From JAHFRG01 sp036522275 (GTDB lineage Bacteria > Pseudomonadota > Gammaproteobacteria > Burkholderiales > JAHFRG01), in contig DATDGC010000064.1 of assembly GCA_036522275.1 (NCBI GenBank), forward strand, positions 1-24,438: a stretch of DNA of 24,438 bases, in the 5' to 3' direction. The stretch's first letter is position 1, and each line of letters begins with the position of its first letter. The notes beneath the pieces were generated by a model. That model was not told the DNA's origin and made no database searches. It saw only the letters and a list, made by a program, of their open reading frames with translations. The position numbers and the translations under genes are program-made. Below are positions 6,478 to 12,830 of the stretch, piece by piece.

Positions 6478-7905
6478 TCAGCCAGGAAACATTCCGTATC
6501 CTGGTGCCAGCACATTGTTCGGGTCGAACCGCTTCTTCGCTGCTTGGACCGATTCCCAAACGGGTCCATAGTGCTGGATCCAATCGGCCTGCGAAAACGG
6601 AATCGCGCTCGTCGTCAATCGTGTTCCACCCATAGCGCGCGCCCGCTCGTATAGTGTGCGATTCATCGCGATCGCGGAGGATATATCAGCCGATGCCGGC
6701 AGAACCCGCGAAATCTGGAATCTGAAGACGATATCTTCGTTCGGCAAACGGACGAGCGGACGCTTCATGGAGCTCCTCCTCCATGCAGACATGCGCGGAG
6801 TCACAAAGGCAGCCTCTTCAGGAGTGGCAAGCATTCTCGATGTGTACTCGACGTATCGAGATGAGGGCAAGCAGAGGTACACAAAGGGTTTTAGCGTGGG
6901 AGCGGTACAGATAGTGCATACTTCTTCGCGGCGATAGTACTGCTCATAGGTCATCACTTTGGCGGTTTGGTTCGCAAACCTCAACCCCGCGAGCAGTGGC
7001 GCCTCACTGGGAGTATTCGGAGCGTTATAGAAGACTCCGCCTTCGACGTAATATCCGATCCCACCGCCCGGCTTTGCGGCGCCCCTCCCGTCAAGATGCT
7101 TGAAGCGCCCATCCTGCGCGAGAAGCGCTAGATCAGCGGAGGCGGTCTGAAAGTCGTCGTAGTTCAACTTGAAGAACAGGACGTGAGAGGGTGCGGCAAC
7201 CAGCTCCATCACAACTTTCACGATAATGCCGCATTGACCCAGCCCGCCAAGCATGGCGTTGAAGAGTTCACTGTTGCGTTCGTCGGAACATGTCACGAGC
7301 TGCCCATCCCCCGTCACCACCTGGAGCTCCAGAACACGGTCGACCTGAAAACCTTGGTTGTATGTGGTCACGGCAAACCCACCCGTACTGATCGTACCGC
7401 CGACCGAAAGGAAGATATCGGCGATCACCGGCAGCGTTCGCTTGGAGGCGTTCGCCGCATCCAATACAGCGCTCCACTTCGCTCCGGCGCCGACCTCGAC
7501 GGCGCCCGAATTGATGATGCGGACGGAATTCAAACTACTGGAGTCGATGACGACTCCCCCCTCGGCTTGAGTTTGGCCAAAAAATGAATGAGCCTGACCC
7601 CGTATCGCAACTTTGAGGTCATGGCGGTTCGCGAACTGAACCAGCTTCACGATATCTTGAGCCGAGCCGGGTTTGAGCACAGCGACCGGCAGCCGATGCA
7701 CGATGCGTCCAAAGTCGTCCGCAGCCGCCTGCAGCGCAGCATCATCGAAGAGCAGTGTCCCGTCGAGATCCGTCAGGTCATTGCGCAGCAGCTGCCACGG
7801 CGGCAGCGACGGTGCCAAGGACTTGCATGATGGCTGCAGCGCAAGGAGCGCTGCTCCGCCTGCGAGCCTTTTGACGAACTCGCGGCGAGAAATTCTTTGT
7901 TCCAT
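6478..7905 (-). CDS. Tat-exported FAD-linked oxidoreductase, cytokinin-dehydrogenase-like
   Basis: A 475-residue protein. Residues 6-24 (SRREFVKRLAGGAALLALQ) form a twin-arginine signal with a Cys at 27, so it is exported and may be a lipoprotein. The FAD-binding PCMH domain has VLKPGSAQDIVKLVQFA, then RGQAHSFFGQTQAEGGVVID (His106 is in the place of the FAD-linked His of cytokinin dehydrogenases). SVGGTISTGGF and VLELQVVTGDGQLVTCS then FNAMLGGLGQCGII follow, as in cytokinin dehydrogenases. The end RFDPNNVLAPGYGMF matches the usual C-terminus. A strong GGGGGG-type ribosome binding site precedes the ATG. It is on the opposite strand to its neighbours and stands alone. Substrate is unknown: cytokinin or another alcohol/amine donor. 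Confidence 0.82.
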   Translation of the reverse strand: MEQRISRREFVKRLAGGAALLALQPSCKSLAPSLPPWQLLRNDLTDLDGTLLFDDAALQAAADDFGRIVHRLPVAVLKPGSAQDIVKLVQFANRHDLKVAIRGQAHSFFGQTQAEGGVVIDSSSLNSVRIINSGAVEVGAGAKWSAVLDAANASKRTLPVIADIFLSVGGTISTGGFAVTTYNQGFQVDRVLELQVVTGDGQLVTCSDERNSELFNAMLGGLGQCGIIVKVVMELVAAPSHVLFFKLNYDDFQTASADLALLAQDGRFKHLDGRGAAKPGGGIGYYVEGGVFYNAPNTPSEAPLLAGLRFANQTAKVMTYEQYYRREEVCTICTAPTLKPFVYLCLPSSRYVEYTSRMLATPEEAAFVTPRMSAWRRSSMKRPLVRLPNEDIVFRFQISRVLPASADISSAIAMNRTLYERARAMGGTRLTTSAIPFSQADWIQHYGPVWESVQAAKKRFDPNNVLAPGYGMFPG

Positions 7906-8089
7906 GATTTACCCCCCTTGTTCTGACGGCAGTTTTATCGCACGGGCGCCTGACTGGAAATGGACAGACCTCTCTAATCCGGAATTTCCGACGATCAGTG
8001 TGGGTGCCGCGCGAATTGCTCGATGCGCCCAAAGAATCTGCCTAAAAAGAGGCTCTGTGTCAAGCGGCTTTCAGCAAGCTGGAGGATGT

Positions 8090-8165
8090 AGTAGCGGGCA
8101 TGCCGGATCAGGCGAGCGCTGAGGTATATCGAAAGCTCTGAACGCGACGGGAACTCTGCACGCTT
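8090..8165 (+). pseudogene. thiC 3'-end fragment, copy E (degenerate)
   Basis: CAGGCGAGCGCTGAGGTATA, then TCGAAAGCTCTGAACGCGAC at 8129-8148, matches the end of copy G and the bases after its stop with few changes. Upstream of this the match decays. Confidence 0.65.
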
Positions 8166-8206
8166 CCAGGATAAAAGGTGTCCCTCGGTTCTGCTGCCAC
8201 GTGGTA

Positions 8207-8238
8207 ATAACGCTTGACGTAATATGCGAAGCGTAATA
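8207..8238. promoter_or_regulatory. Direct repeat upstream of higB
   Basis: CGTAATA occurs at 8218-8224 and again at 8232-8238. TAACGCTT (8208-8215) and AAGCGTAA (8229-8236) form an imperfect inverted repeat around the first copy. The site ends 10 bp before higB, where HigA-type antitoxins usually bind. The role is inferred. Confidence 0.4.
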
Positions 8239-8248
8239 CCCTTTACAC

Positions 8249-8530
8249 ATGATTAAGTCCTTCCGTTCGCCCGACACGGAAGCGCTGTTTCATGACAGGC
8301 AGGTCGTGCGCTTTCGCGCGATCGAACGGCCGGCGCGCCGCAAGTTGCTGTATCTCAACCAGGCGCGCTCGCTCCAGGACCTGCTTGTCCCGCCGGGTAA
8401 CCGGCTGGAAGCGCTGAAGGGTAACCGCAAGGGCCAGCACAGCATCCGCATCAACGACCAGTGGCGGCTCTGCTTTCGCTGGTCGGAAGGACACGCATTC
8501 GACGTCGAAATCGTCGATTACCACGCATAG
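8249..8530 (+). CDS. higB: HigB-family mRNA interferase toxin
   Basis: A 93-residue RelE-fold toxin of the HigB type, beginning MIKSFRSPDTEALF. The middle has RKLLYLNQARSLQDLLVPPG, then GNRKGQHSIRINDQWRLCFR, and the end has DVEIVDYHA, all standard for HigB. In higBA operons the toxin precedes the antitoxin, as here. HigB cuts translated mRNAs at the ribosome. The catalytic-site basic residues in the RKGQHSIRIN and RLCFRW segments are present. The gene is followed after 8 bp by higA. Confidence 0.93.
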   Translation: MIKSFRSPDTEALFHDRQVVRFRAIERPARRKLLYLNQARSLQDLLVPPGNRLEALKGNRKGQHSIRINDQWRLCFRWSEGHAFDVEIVDYHA

Positions 8531-8538
8531 GTGAAGCC

Positions 8539-8838
8539 ATGACTACGAAACTGCTTGATCCGATTCCCCCCGGGGAAATCCTCTACGAGGAATTCATGAA
8601 GCCGCTCGGGGTGAGTATCAACGCGCTTGCGCGCGAAATCGCCGTTCCGCCCAATCGAATCAGCGAAATCGTGAGCGGCAAGCGTGGGATCACTGCTGAT
8701 ACCGCGCTGCGGCTGGGCAAATATTTCGGTGTCTCCCCGGAAATCTGGATGGGGTTGCAGGTGGATTACGACCTGCGTCTCGCCAAGCGCACGACCTGGC
8801 CGAAGACCGAGCGCCGCGTGCGGGTGCATGTAGCCTGA
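8539..8838 (+). CDS. higA: HigA-family antitoxin, first copy
   Basis: A 99-residue helix-turn-helix antitoxin. PPGEILYEEFMKPLGVSINA leads into the Xre-type HTH, with IAVPPNRISEIVSGKRGITA as the recognition part and ALRLGKYFGVSPEIWMGLQ after it, the HigA signature. The ATG at 8539 is preferred over an upstream in-frame start that would overlap higB. It lies 8 bp after higB and 11 bp before a second higA-like gene, so all three are probably one transcript. Confidence 0.92.
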   Translation: MTTKLLDPIPPGEILYEEFMKPLGVSINALAREIAVPPNRISEIVSGKRGITADTALRLGKYFGVSPEIWMGLQVDYDLRLAKRTTWPKTERRVRVHVA

Positions 8839-8849
8839 GGACTGCGCAT

Positions 8850-9143
8850 ATGGCCAAGCTCAAACCCATTCACCCCGGCGAAATTCTGATGGAAGAATTT
8901 CTGAAGCCGCTCAATGTGAGCCAGTACCGGCTCGCGGTGGATATTGACGTGTCCCCCCGCCGCATCAACGAGATCGTGCTCGGCAAGCGCGGCATCACCG
9001 CCGGCACCGCTCTTCGCCTCACTCATTACTTCGGTATTTCACCGCAGTTCTGGATGAACTTGCAGGCCAAATATGATCTGCAGACCGAGGAAGACCGGAT
9101 GGGAACCAAAGTCAAGAATTTGAAAGTGCTCAAAGCGGCTTGA
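8850..9143 (+). CDS. HigA-family antitoxin, second tandem copy
   Basis: A 97-residue paralogue of the preceding HigA, reading HPGEILMEEFLKPLNVSQYR, then RINEIVLGKRGITAGTALRL and HYFGISPQFWMNLQAKYDLQ. The overall order of conserved blocks is the same, but residues differ at many positions, so this is an old duplication or a separate acquisition and not a recent copy. No second toxin gene sits next to it. It could modulate the same HigB, control the shared operon, or be an orphan antitoxin left from another module. Confidence 0.88.
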   Translation: MAKLKPIHPGEILMEEFLKPLNVSQYRLAVDIDVSPRRINEIVLGKRGITAGTALRLTHYFGISPQFWMNLQAKYDLQTEEDRMGTKVKNLKVLKAA

Positions 9144-9159
9144 CGAATTAGGAGACGAC

Positions 9160-9324
9160 ATGGCACTAACACGGGATTTCAAGGAAACGATTCTGGCGCG
9201 CGCGCAGCGCGACGCGCGATTCCGCGAAGCGCTGTTTACCGAGGCGATCAACGCGTATCTGGCGGGTGATACCACTGTAGGCAAAGCCGTTCTGCGCGAG
9301 CTGGTGAACGCAACCATCGTCTAG
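9160..9324 (+). pseudogene. N-terminal half of an addiction-module antidote protein (split gene)
   Basis: A 54-residue frame, MALTRDFKETILARAQRDAR at the start and VGKAVLRELVNATIV at the end, followed by TAG. It matches the N-terminal half of HTH addiction-module antidotes (COG3636 type, about 100 residues), which go on from NATIGFEEL to a C-terminal HTH. That missing half occurs in the same strand at 10584-10763. AGGAG at 9150-9154 is a good ribosome binding site. The truncated protein lacks the DNA-binding helix part and is probably not functional alone. The 1.26 kb between the halves holds the Phd/PIN module and the glmS/thiC scar. Confidence 0.7.
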
Positions 9325-9369
9325 AAACTCTGGAACTACTGCAACGTCATGCGCGACGACGGGATGACT
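9325..9369 (+). pseudogene. Small remnant resembling the HsdM N-terminus
   Basis: The frame right after the TAG reads KLWNYCNVMRDDGMT, close to the conserved KLWN.CN.LRDDG segment near the N-terminus of type I restriction methylases. It is only 15 codons long and then stops matching, so it is a scar, if real. The short length keeps confidence low. Confidence 0.35.
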
Positions 9370-9376
9370 GCCGCTT

Positions 9377-9405
9377 TTGCCGTGCCCCATGCCCTCTGCT
9401 ATACT
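9377..9405 (+). promoter_or_regulatory. Sigma-70-type promoter for the Phd/PIN module
   Basis: TTGCCG at 9377-9382 and TATACT at 9400-9405 are separated by 17 bp, a near-optimal spacing, and lie 32 bp upstream of the antitoxin start. It overlaps the end of the HsdM-like remnant, so the promoter came with the module or was made at the junction. Confidence 0.5.
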
Positions 9406-9436
9406 GTTGAACCAAGTTAGTCCACTCGAGGGAGCT

Positions 9437-9727
9437 ATGGCACAAATCAATATTCACGAAGCGAAAACGCATCTTTCGAGGCTTGTAGATAAGGCCGCGA
9501 AGGGGGAGGAAATTGTGATTGCCAAGGCGGGCAAGCCGAAGGCCAAGCTTGTGCCCATCACCCAACCAGGCGGCGGCAAGCGCAAGCCTGGCCGCCTCAA
9601 GGGAAAAATCTGGATCGCCGACGATTTCGATGCGCCGATGACCGAAATGGAACTCGCCCGATGGTATGACGCTCCCCTGTTTCCCGGGAAAAAGCCCGCG
9701 ACGCGGCGCGCGAAGGCGTCCCGGTGA
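9437..9727 (+). CDS. Phd-family antitoxin of a PIN toxin
   Basis: A 96-residue protein beginning MAQINIHEAKTHLSRLVDKA, then AAKGEEIVIAKAGKPKAKLV, the Phd/YefM DNA-binding fold. The C-terminal part (KIWIADDFDAPMTEMELAR, WYDAPLFPGKK) is the toxin-binding end. GAGGGAG at 9428-9434 supports the ATG at 9437; an upstream in-frame ATG at 9377 has no such site. Its TGA overlaps the toxin GTG (9724-9727). Phd-type antitoxins also pair with PIN toxins, as here. Confidence 0.9.
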   Translation: MAQINIHEAKTHLSRLVDKAAKGEEIVIAKAGKPKAKLVPITQPGGGKRKPGRLKGKIWIADDFDAPMTEMELARWYDAPLFPGKKPATRRAKASR

Positions 9728-10104
9728 ACCTGCTGCCGGATACGCATATCCTGCTCTTGTGGCTGGCGGGAGACCGGCGGCTGCCACGGCGCGCGGCTGA
9801 ATTGCTGGAAAGCGGGGGCAATGCAGTGACGGTGAGCGTGATCAGCCTGTGGGAAATTGCCATCAAAACCGCCAAATCGAAGATTCGGGCGGACCTGAAT
9901 GAAATTCAGCTAGCAATTGAGCAATCGGGATTCATGCTCCTGCCCGTGCATGGCCGGCATGTCATCGCCTACAGCCAGTTGCCCCGCTATCACCGCGATC
10001 CCTTTGACCGCATGTTGGTGGCGCAGGCGCTGTCGGAGCCGCTGCGGCTTTTGACGCACGACCATCAGCTCGCTCGCTACAGCGATACCGTCGTGGTCGT
10101 CTGA
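9724..10104 (+). CDS. PIN-domain toxin (VapC-like) paired with a Phd antitoxin
   Basis: A 126-residue PIN-domain protein. NLLPDTHILLLWL (Asp6), SLWEIAIK (Glu44), YHRDPFDRMLVAQAL (Asp92 and Asp95) and LLTHDHQLARY (Asp113) give the acidic metal site. This subgroup, with the RDPFDRM motif, commonly partners Phd/YefM antitoxins and not VapB. The start GTG is joined to the antitoxin stop by a four-base overlap. The predicted activity is site-specific RNA cleavage in the cytoplasm. Confidence 0.9.
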   Translation: MNLLPDTHILLLWLAGDRRLPRRAAELLESGGNAVTVSVISLWEIAIKTAKSKIRADLNEIQLAIEQSGFMLLPVHGRHVIAYSQLPRYHRDPFDRMLVAQALSEPLRLLTHDHQLARYSDTVVVV

Positions 10105-10121
10105 TTCGGTCTATGGTGCTG

Positions 10122-10236
10122 CTAAGGGGCACCGATATGGACAAGCCGCGCAATCTCGCGAATTTGATGACAGTGGAATAGAATGACTTTGATCCTATTC
10201 ACTTCTGTTCCATGAAAATCACCCTGGACGGGCGCG
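10122..10236 (+). pseudogene. Second copy of the glmS 3' end joined to a thiC fragment
   Basis: Positions 10122-10181 read LRGTDMDKPRNLANLMTVE and a TAG, matching the last 20 codons of glmS (2085-2144) with several changes. The next 55 bases (10182-10236) continue to match the sequence after glmS, including ATTCACTTCTGTTCCATGAA of thiC copy A, without gap. So the glmS/thiC junction itself has been copied, not the two pieces separately. The offset between the copies is a constant 8037 bp. The thiC homology stops at about 10236. Confidence 0.75.
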
Positions 10237-10314
10237 GCAAGCGTCATTACATCGCGGGAATCCACGCCGCGATGGGGCACGACTACAGCACATTGATCGG
10301 GATGTTCCGAAGAG

Positions 10315-10506
10315 TTATCGACCGGACTTGGAAGCGTGTTTCTTCCAATAGTCGATAAAGGCTTGCGCCGTGGGTGGTTGCCAGGCGTGCGGGCCGAAGA
10401 GATGGCGAATGCCTTCGATTGCAGAGGAAGTCTTGGCCGATACCCAAAGGGCTACCTTGGCTTGGCCGGGAGACCTCAGGAATCGATTGGATTTTGCGAG
10501 CTTCAT
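10315..10506 (-). CDS. Small hypothetical protein with an S-x-x-x-E-G motif
   Basis: A 63-residue frame on the minus strand. The sequence begins MKLAKSNRFLRSPGQAKVAL, then WVSAKTSSAIEGIRHLFG. The order of a short basic N-terminus followed by SSAIEGI is seen in other small proteins I associate with mobile or TA regions, but I cannot name the family. The SSAIEG residues also fit the (S/T)xxxE(G/N) pattern of Fic inhibitory helices. That pattern is permissive, so it is weak evidence. No good ribosome binding site precedes the ATG (a GAAGGG lies 14 bases upstream), so expression is uncertain. Confidence 0.4.
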   Translation of the reverse strand: MKLAKSNRFLRSPGQAKVALWVSAKTSSAIEGIRHLFGPHAWQPPTAQAFIDYWKKHASKSGR

Positions 10507-10583
10507 ATATAGATATTTTACCCTTCATGGTGCGAAATGACCACTCTGATTGAGCCTCTGCGGCATACTTGCATTGATAGCTT

Positions 10584-10763
10584 ATGAATACCGCGACCAT
10601 CGGATTCGAAGGTCTCGCGGCGGAAATCAACAAACCGAGCAAGAGCCTGCATCGGATGCTGGCCCTGCGCGGCAATCCCAACACCGAAAACTTCTTCGGC
10701 ATCGTGAGAGCATTGCAGAAAAAGACGCGCGTGAAGCTTCGCGTGACGGCTAAGGCGGCTTAA
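10584..10763 (+). pseudogene. C-terminal half of an addiction-module antidote protein (split gene)
   Basis: A 59-codon frame. MNTATIGFEGLAAEINKPSK, then SLHRMLALRGNPNTENFFGI, then VRALQKKTRVKLRVTAKAA and TAA. This is the HTH-bearing C-terminal half of COG3636-type addiction antidotes, with the typical KSLHRML and GNP segments. The N-terminal half (to NATI) is at 9160-9324. The bases at the two break points share CGC(A/G)ACCATCG. The ATG at 10584 has no clear ribosome binding site. The last 93 bases recur at 12961-13053 within a chimeric pseudogene. Confidence 0.7.
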
Positions 10764-10764
10764 G

Positions 10765-10830
10765 CGCGGCATGGTGAAGAAGGCGGTGGAGTTTGTGAAG
10801 CAAGGCGGAGAGGTCTATCAAAAGGTGTAA
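10765..10830 (+). pseudogene. thiC 3'-end fragment, copy F
   Basis: Directly after the antidote half, the frame reads RGMVKKAVEFVKQGGEVYQK then Val and TAA (10828-10830). It resembles the end of copy A (AVEFIKKGGEIYRKS) more than copies B and G (AVEFRQAGAEVYRKL), so it carries a different ThiC C-terminus. The antidote end plus the first 14 bases here (10761-10774) also occur at 13051-13064. Confidence 0.72.
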
Positions 10831-10863
10831 ACTAAACGGACACTCTTCAAGTTGGAGGCTGCA

Positions 10864-11091
10864 ATGAAGGAAAAACTTCATTTAACCGCGATTATCGAAA
10901 AGGAAGGCAGCGGATACGTTGCGCTTTGTCCTGAGCTCGATATCACCAGCCAAGGCGAGACCATTGCGAAAGTGCGCAGTAACCTCCAGGAAGCCGTGGA
11001 ACTATTCTTCGAAACCGCCGACCTGGGGGAAGTAAAAAAGCGCCTGCACGACGAGATTTTTGTCACCCGTCTGGAGGTCGCGGTTGGCTAG
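10864..11091 (+). CDS. hicB: HicB-family antitoxin
   Basis: A 75-residue protein with the partial RNase H-like fold of HicB antitoxins: LTAIIEKEGSGYVALCPELD followed by ITSQGETIAKVRSNLQEAVE. Its short C-terminus (EIFVTRLEVAVG) has no obvious separate DNA-binding domain. GGAGG at 10854-10858 sits six bases upstream and fixes the ATG at 10864. It overlaps the next gene by eight bases. HicB binds HicA and blocks its RNase activity; here antitoxin precedes toxin, the inverse of the E. coli order. Confidence 0.9.
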   Translation: MKEKLHLTAIIEKEGSGYVALCPELDITSQGETIAKVRSNLQEAVELFFETADLGEVKKRLHDEIFVTRLEVAVG

Positions 11092-11308
11092 ACTTCGTGT
11101 CCTCTCCGGAAGCGAGGTTTGCCTGGTACTGGCAGCAAGGGGTTTCACCGAAGTGAAACAGCGGGGACGCCATTTCGTAATGCAGAAACGGCAGGGCGGT
11201 TCCACTGTCACAGTGCTCGTTCCCAATTATTCTGAACTTCGGATCAGCACGTTGCAGTCCATCATCCGCCAGTCCGGCCTCAAGCGAAAATTATTCGAGA
11301 CTTCATAA
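11084..11308 (+). CDS. hicA: HicA-family mRNA interferase toxin
   Basis: A 74-residue dsRBD-like toxin. SGSEVCLVLAARGFTEVKQR leads to GRHFVMQKR, which carries the catalytic His, and then STVTVLVPNYSELRISTLQS and IIRQSGLKRKLF complete the HicA pattern. The TTG at 11084 is preferred because GGAGG (11073-11077) stands six bases upstream and the mature family start is at this point. Its TAA shares its last base with the ATG of thiC fragment H. HicA cleaves mRNA in the cytoplasm. Confidence 0.88.
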   Translation: MARLRVLSGSEVCLVLAARGFTEVKQRGRHFVMQKRQGGSTVTVLVPNYSELRISTLQSIIRQSGLKRKLFETS

Positions 11309-11470
11309 TGTGCGGCCCGCATTTCTGTTCCATGAAAATCACCCAGGACGTGCGCGACTACGCAGCGCAAATTGGAGTTTCAGAAACCGAGGCACTGGAG
11401 CGCGGCATGGAACGAAAAAGCGGTAGAATTCCGGCGGGCGGGCGTGGAGCTTTACTCAAAGGCTTGACTG
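11308..11470 (+). pseudogene. thiC 3'-end fragment, copy H (longest)
   Basis: The frame begins MCGPHFCSMKITQDVRDYAA, then QIGVSETEALERGM, and so includes two Cys of the ThiC CxxCxxxxC Fe-S motif. A one-base insertion after the ERGM codons then shifts the frame. In the shifted frame the tail reads VEFRRAGVELYSKA and TGA (11465-11467), a C-terminus different from copies A, B/G and F. It begins at the last base of the hicA stop and ends 8 bp before the stop of the convergent fic gene. Confidence 0.8.
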
Positions 11471-11474
11471 AAAA

Positions 11475-12674
11475 TCAATCGGCTTCTGCTTCCGGCCAAA
11501 GGTTGGGAAACAGAAATCTTAGCGAGCGTAGTGGTATGGCGAAAGTTGCGGGCGCGCGAGTGGATTCAGCCGACAATACGCCATAGTCGAATAGGCTTGC
11601 AAGGACCCGGCGTCCCGTTCGCTGTCCTAGCCCTGTCATTCCAACAAAGCGGGAACGCTCAATCGGGCCTGTCATAGCAACGTAATGCAGCGCTTCCAAC
11701 GCTTCTAGCTTGACGATGGATTTCTCACTTCCGATCTGCCAAGGTTTCTCTTGCAAGGCGAGAAGAAGCGTCTTCAGTCGGTCCTTCAGAGAAGCGAGGT
11801 CGAGCCGCTGCTGCATAAAGCGTACTTGATCCAGACAAACCTCAAGAAAGTAGCGCGCGAAAGCTACCAACTCTTCCTGAGAAAGCGGACCACGTCCATT
11901 AAGATCGTTACGTCGGGGCAGGTCCGCATTGTTTAGTCTGGCATAGTATTGCTCGTGAGAACGAGCTAATCCACGCATGGGTGACCACAGGCCGTGTGTC
12001 AGTCCCATCGCGTGCAATATAAGATGCGAGTAAAGGCGGGCGGCACGTCCGTTGCCGTCGATGAACGGATGAATCCACGCCAAGCGGTGATGCGAGCAAG
12101 CAGTGCCAATAAGAAGCGCTTCCGTGCCAGCTAAGCTGCGGTAACGATCTGCCCACCCTTGCATGAGTTCGCCGACATCTTTCCCTGGCGGGGCAATGTG
12201 GCGTCCGGCCGTTACATCATTGCGGCGATACTCGCCTGGAACAATAGATTTGCCCTCGTCTGTAAGTCTGTCGGCTTCGGGCAGTTTTCCGTAGAGGAGC
12301 CCATGGATTTCTCGCACAAACGCCGGGGTGAATAGATCTCTCGGAACTGTCCCATTTACTTTCTGCTCCAGCGCTTCCTCGACTTCTATATGTGCAAGTG
12401 CTAGGCGTTGTTTCTTGGCCAAAGCCGCGTCCGCATCAAAATCCCGGCGAATTGCCCGCTCGATGTCCTTCGGTAGGGTATGCTGTCCCTCGATCTTGTT
12501 GGTGTAGTACGAGTTCATGGCGCGGAGCTTCGGTCGAAGCGCCCGCACTATAGGCTCCCCAGCCTGACCTCCCAATCGATGGCATTCCCTTACCAGCTCA
12601 GCCGCTAGCTCAAGAAGTGGCTTTAGAGCCCTCTCCTCAGGGAAAAGGGGCTGGAAAATGCTTAAATCGGCCAT
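11475..12674 (-). CDS. Fic-domain AMP-transferase family protein with N-terminal inhibitory motif
   Basis: A 399-residue Fic protein. The core motif HPFIDGNGRAAR is at residues 202-213, with the catalytic His202. YTNKIEG at residues 57-63 fits (S/T)xxxE(G/N), the inhibitory helix whose Glu blocks ATP, placing it in the class with the inhibitory segment N-terminal in the same chain. Residues 300-399 look like a winged-helix domain. Fic proteins transfer AMP or related groups to protein hydroxyls and can act as TA-like or signalling factors. It is on the minus strand, convergent with hicBA, and has repeated TGGACA motifs upstream of its start. The target protein cannot be told from sequence. 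Confidence 0.92.
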   Translation of the reverse strand: MADLSIFQPLFPEERALKPLLELAAELVRECHRLGGQAGEPIVRALRPKLRAMNSYYTNKIEGQHTLPKDIERAIRRDFDADAALAKKQRLALAHIEVEEALEQKVNGTVPRDLFTPAFVREIHGLLYGKLPEADRLTDEGKSIVPGEYRRNDVTAGRHIAPPGKDVGELMQGWADRYRSLAGTEALLIGTACSHHRLAWIHPFIDGNGRAARLYSHLILHAMGLTHGLWSPMRGLARSHEQYYARLNNADLPRRNDLNGRGPLSQEELVAFARYFLEVCLDQVRFMQQRLDLASLKDRLKTLLLALQEKPWQIGSEKSIVKLEALEALHYVAMTGPIERSRFVGMTGLGQRTGRRVLASLFDYGVLSAESTRAPATFAIPLRSLRFLFPNLWPEAEAD

Positions 12675-12677
12675 CTA

Positions 12678-12797
12678 TTGGACATTTCTATGGACACAGT
12701 GTTGGACAGTATATATGTCGTATATTTCATTGACAAATATGATGAATAAACCATATCCAGCATTTATATGGACAGTTTGTTGGACAGATTATATGTG
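12678..12797. promoter_or_regulatory. TGGACA iterons upstream of fic
   Basis: TGGACA occurs at 12679, 12691 and 12703 with exact 12-bp spacing, and again at 12769 and 12781, also 12 bp apart. The second block repeats the last two of the first at a 78-bp offset, including the following TATATGT. Between the blocks is an AT-rich stretch suited to a promoter. The first motif abuts the fic start codon region. This looks like an operator array, possibly for the Fic protein's own winged-helix domain, which is inference. Confidence 0.5.
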
Positions 12798-12830
12798 AAC
12801 TACGCTACTAGAACATCAAAAAGGTTGTTG

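Larger units (their letters stand above)
7906..8248. other. Intergenic region between the divergent flavoprotein and higBA
   Basis: No gene is seen. It holds the flavoprotein ribosome binding site, thiC fragment E (8090-8165) and the CGTAATA repeats before higB. Confidence 0.5.

Noticed and set aside
6350..6480. Possible integron attC site (GCCTAACGG near 6413)
   Set aside because: No matching GTTRRRY/RYYYAAC pair with the inner inverted repeats was seen, and no integrase gene is present.
11308..11586. A 92-residue open frame starting MCGPHFCSM
   Set aside because: It is thiC fragment H followed by a frameshift and then sequence antisense to fic; not a gene of its own.
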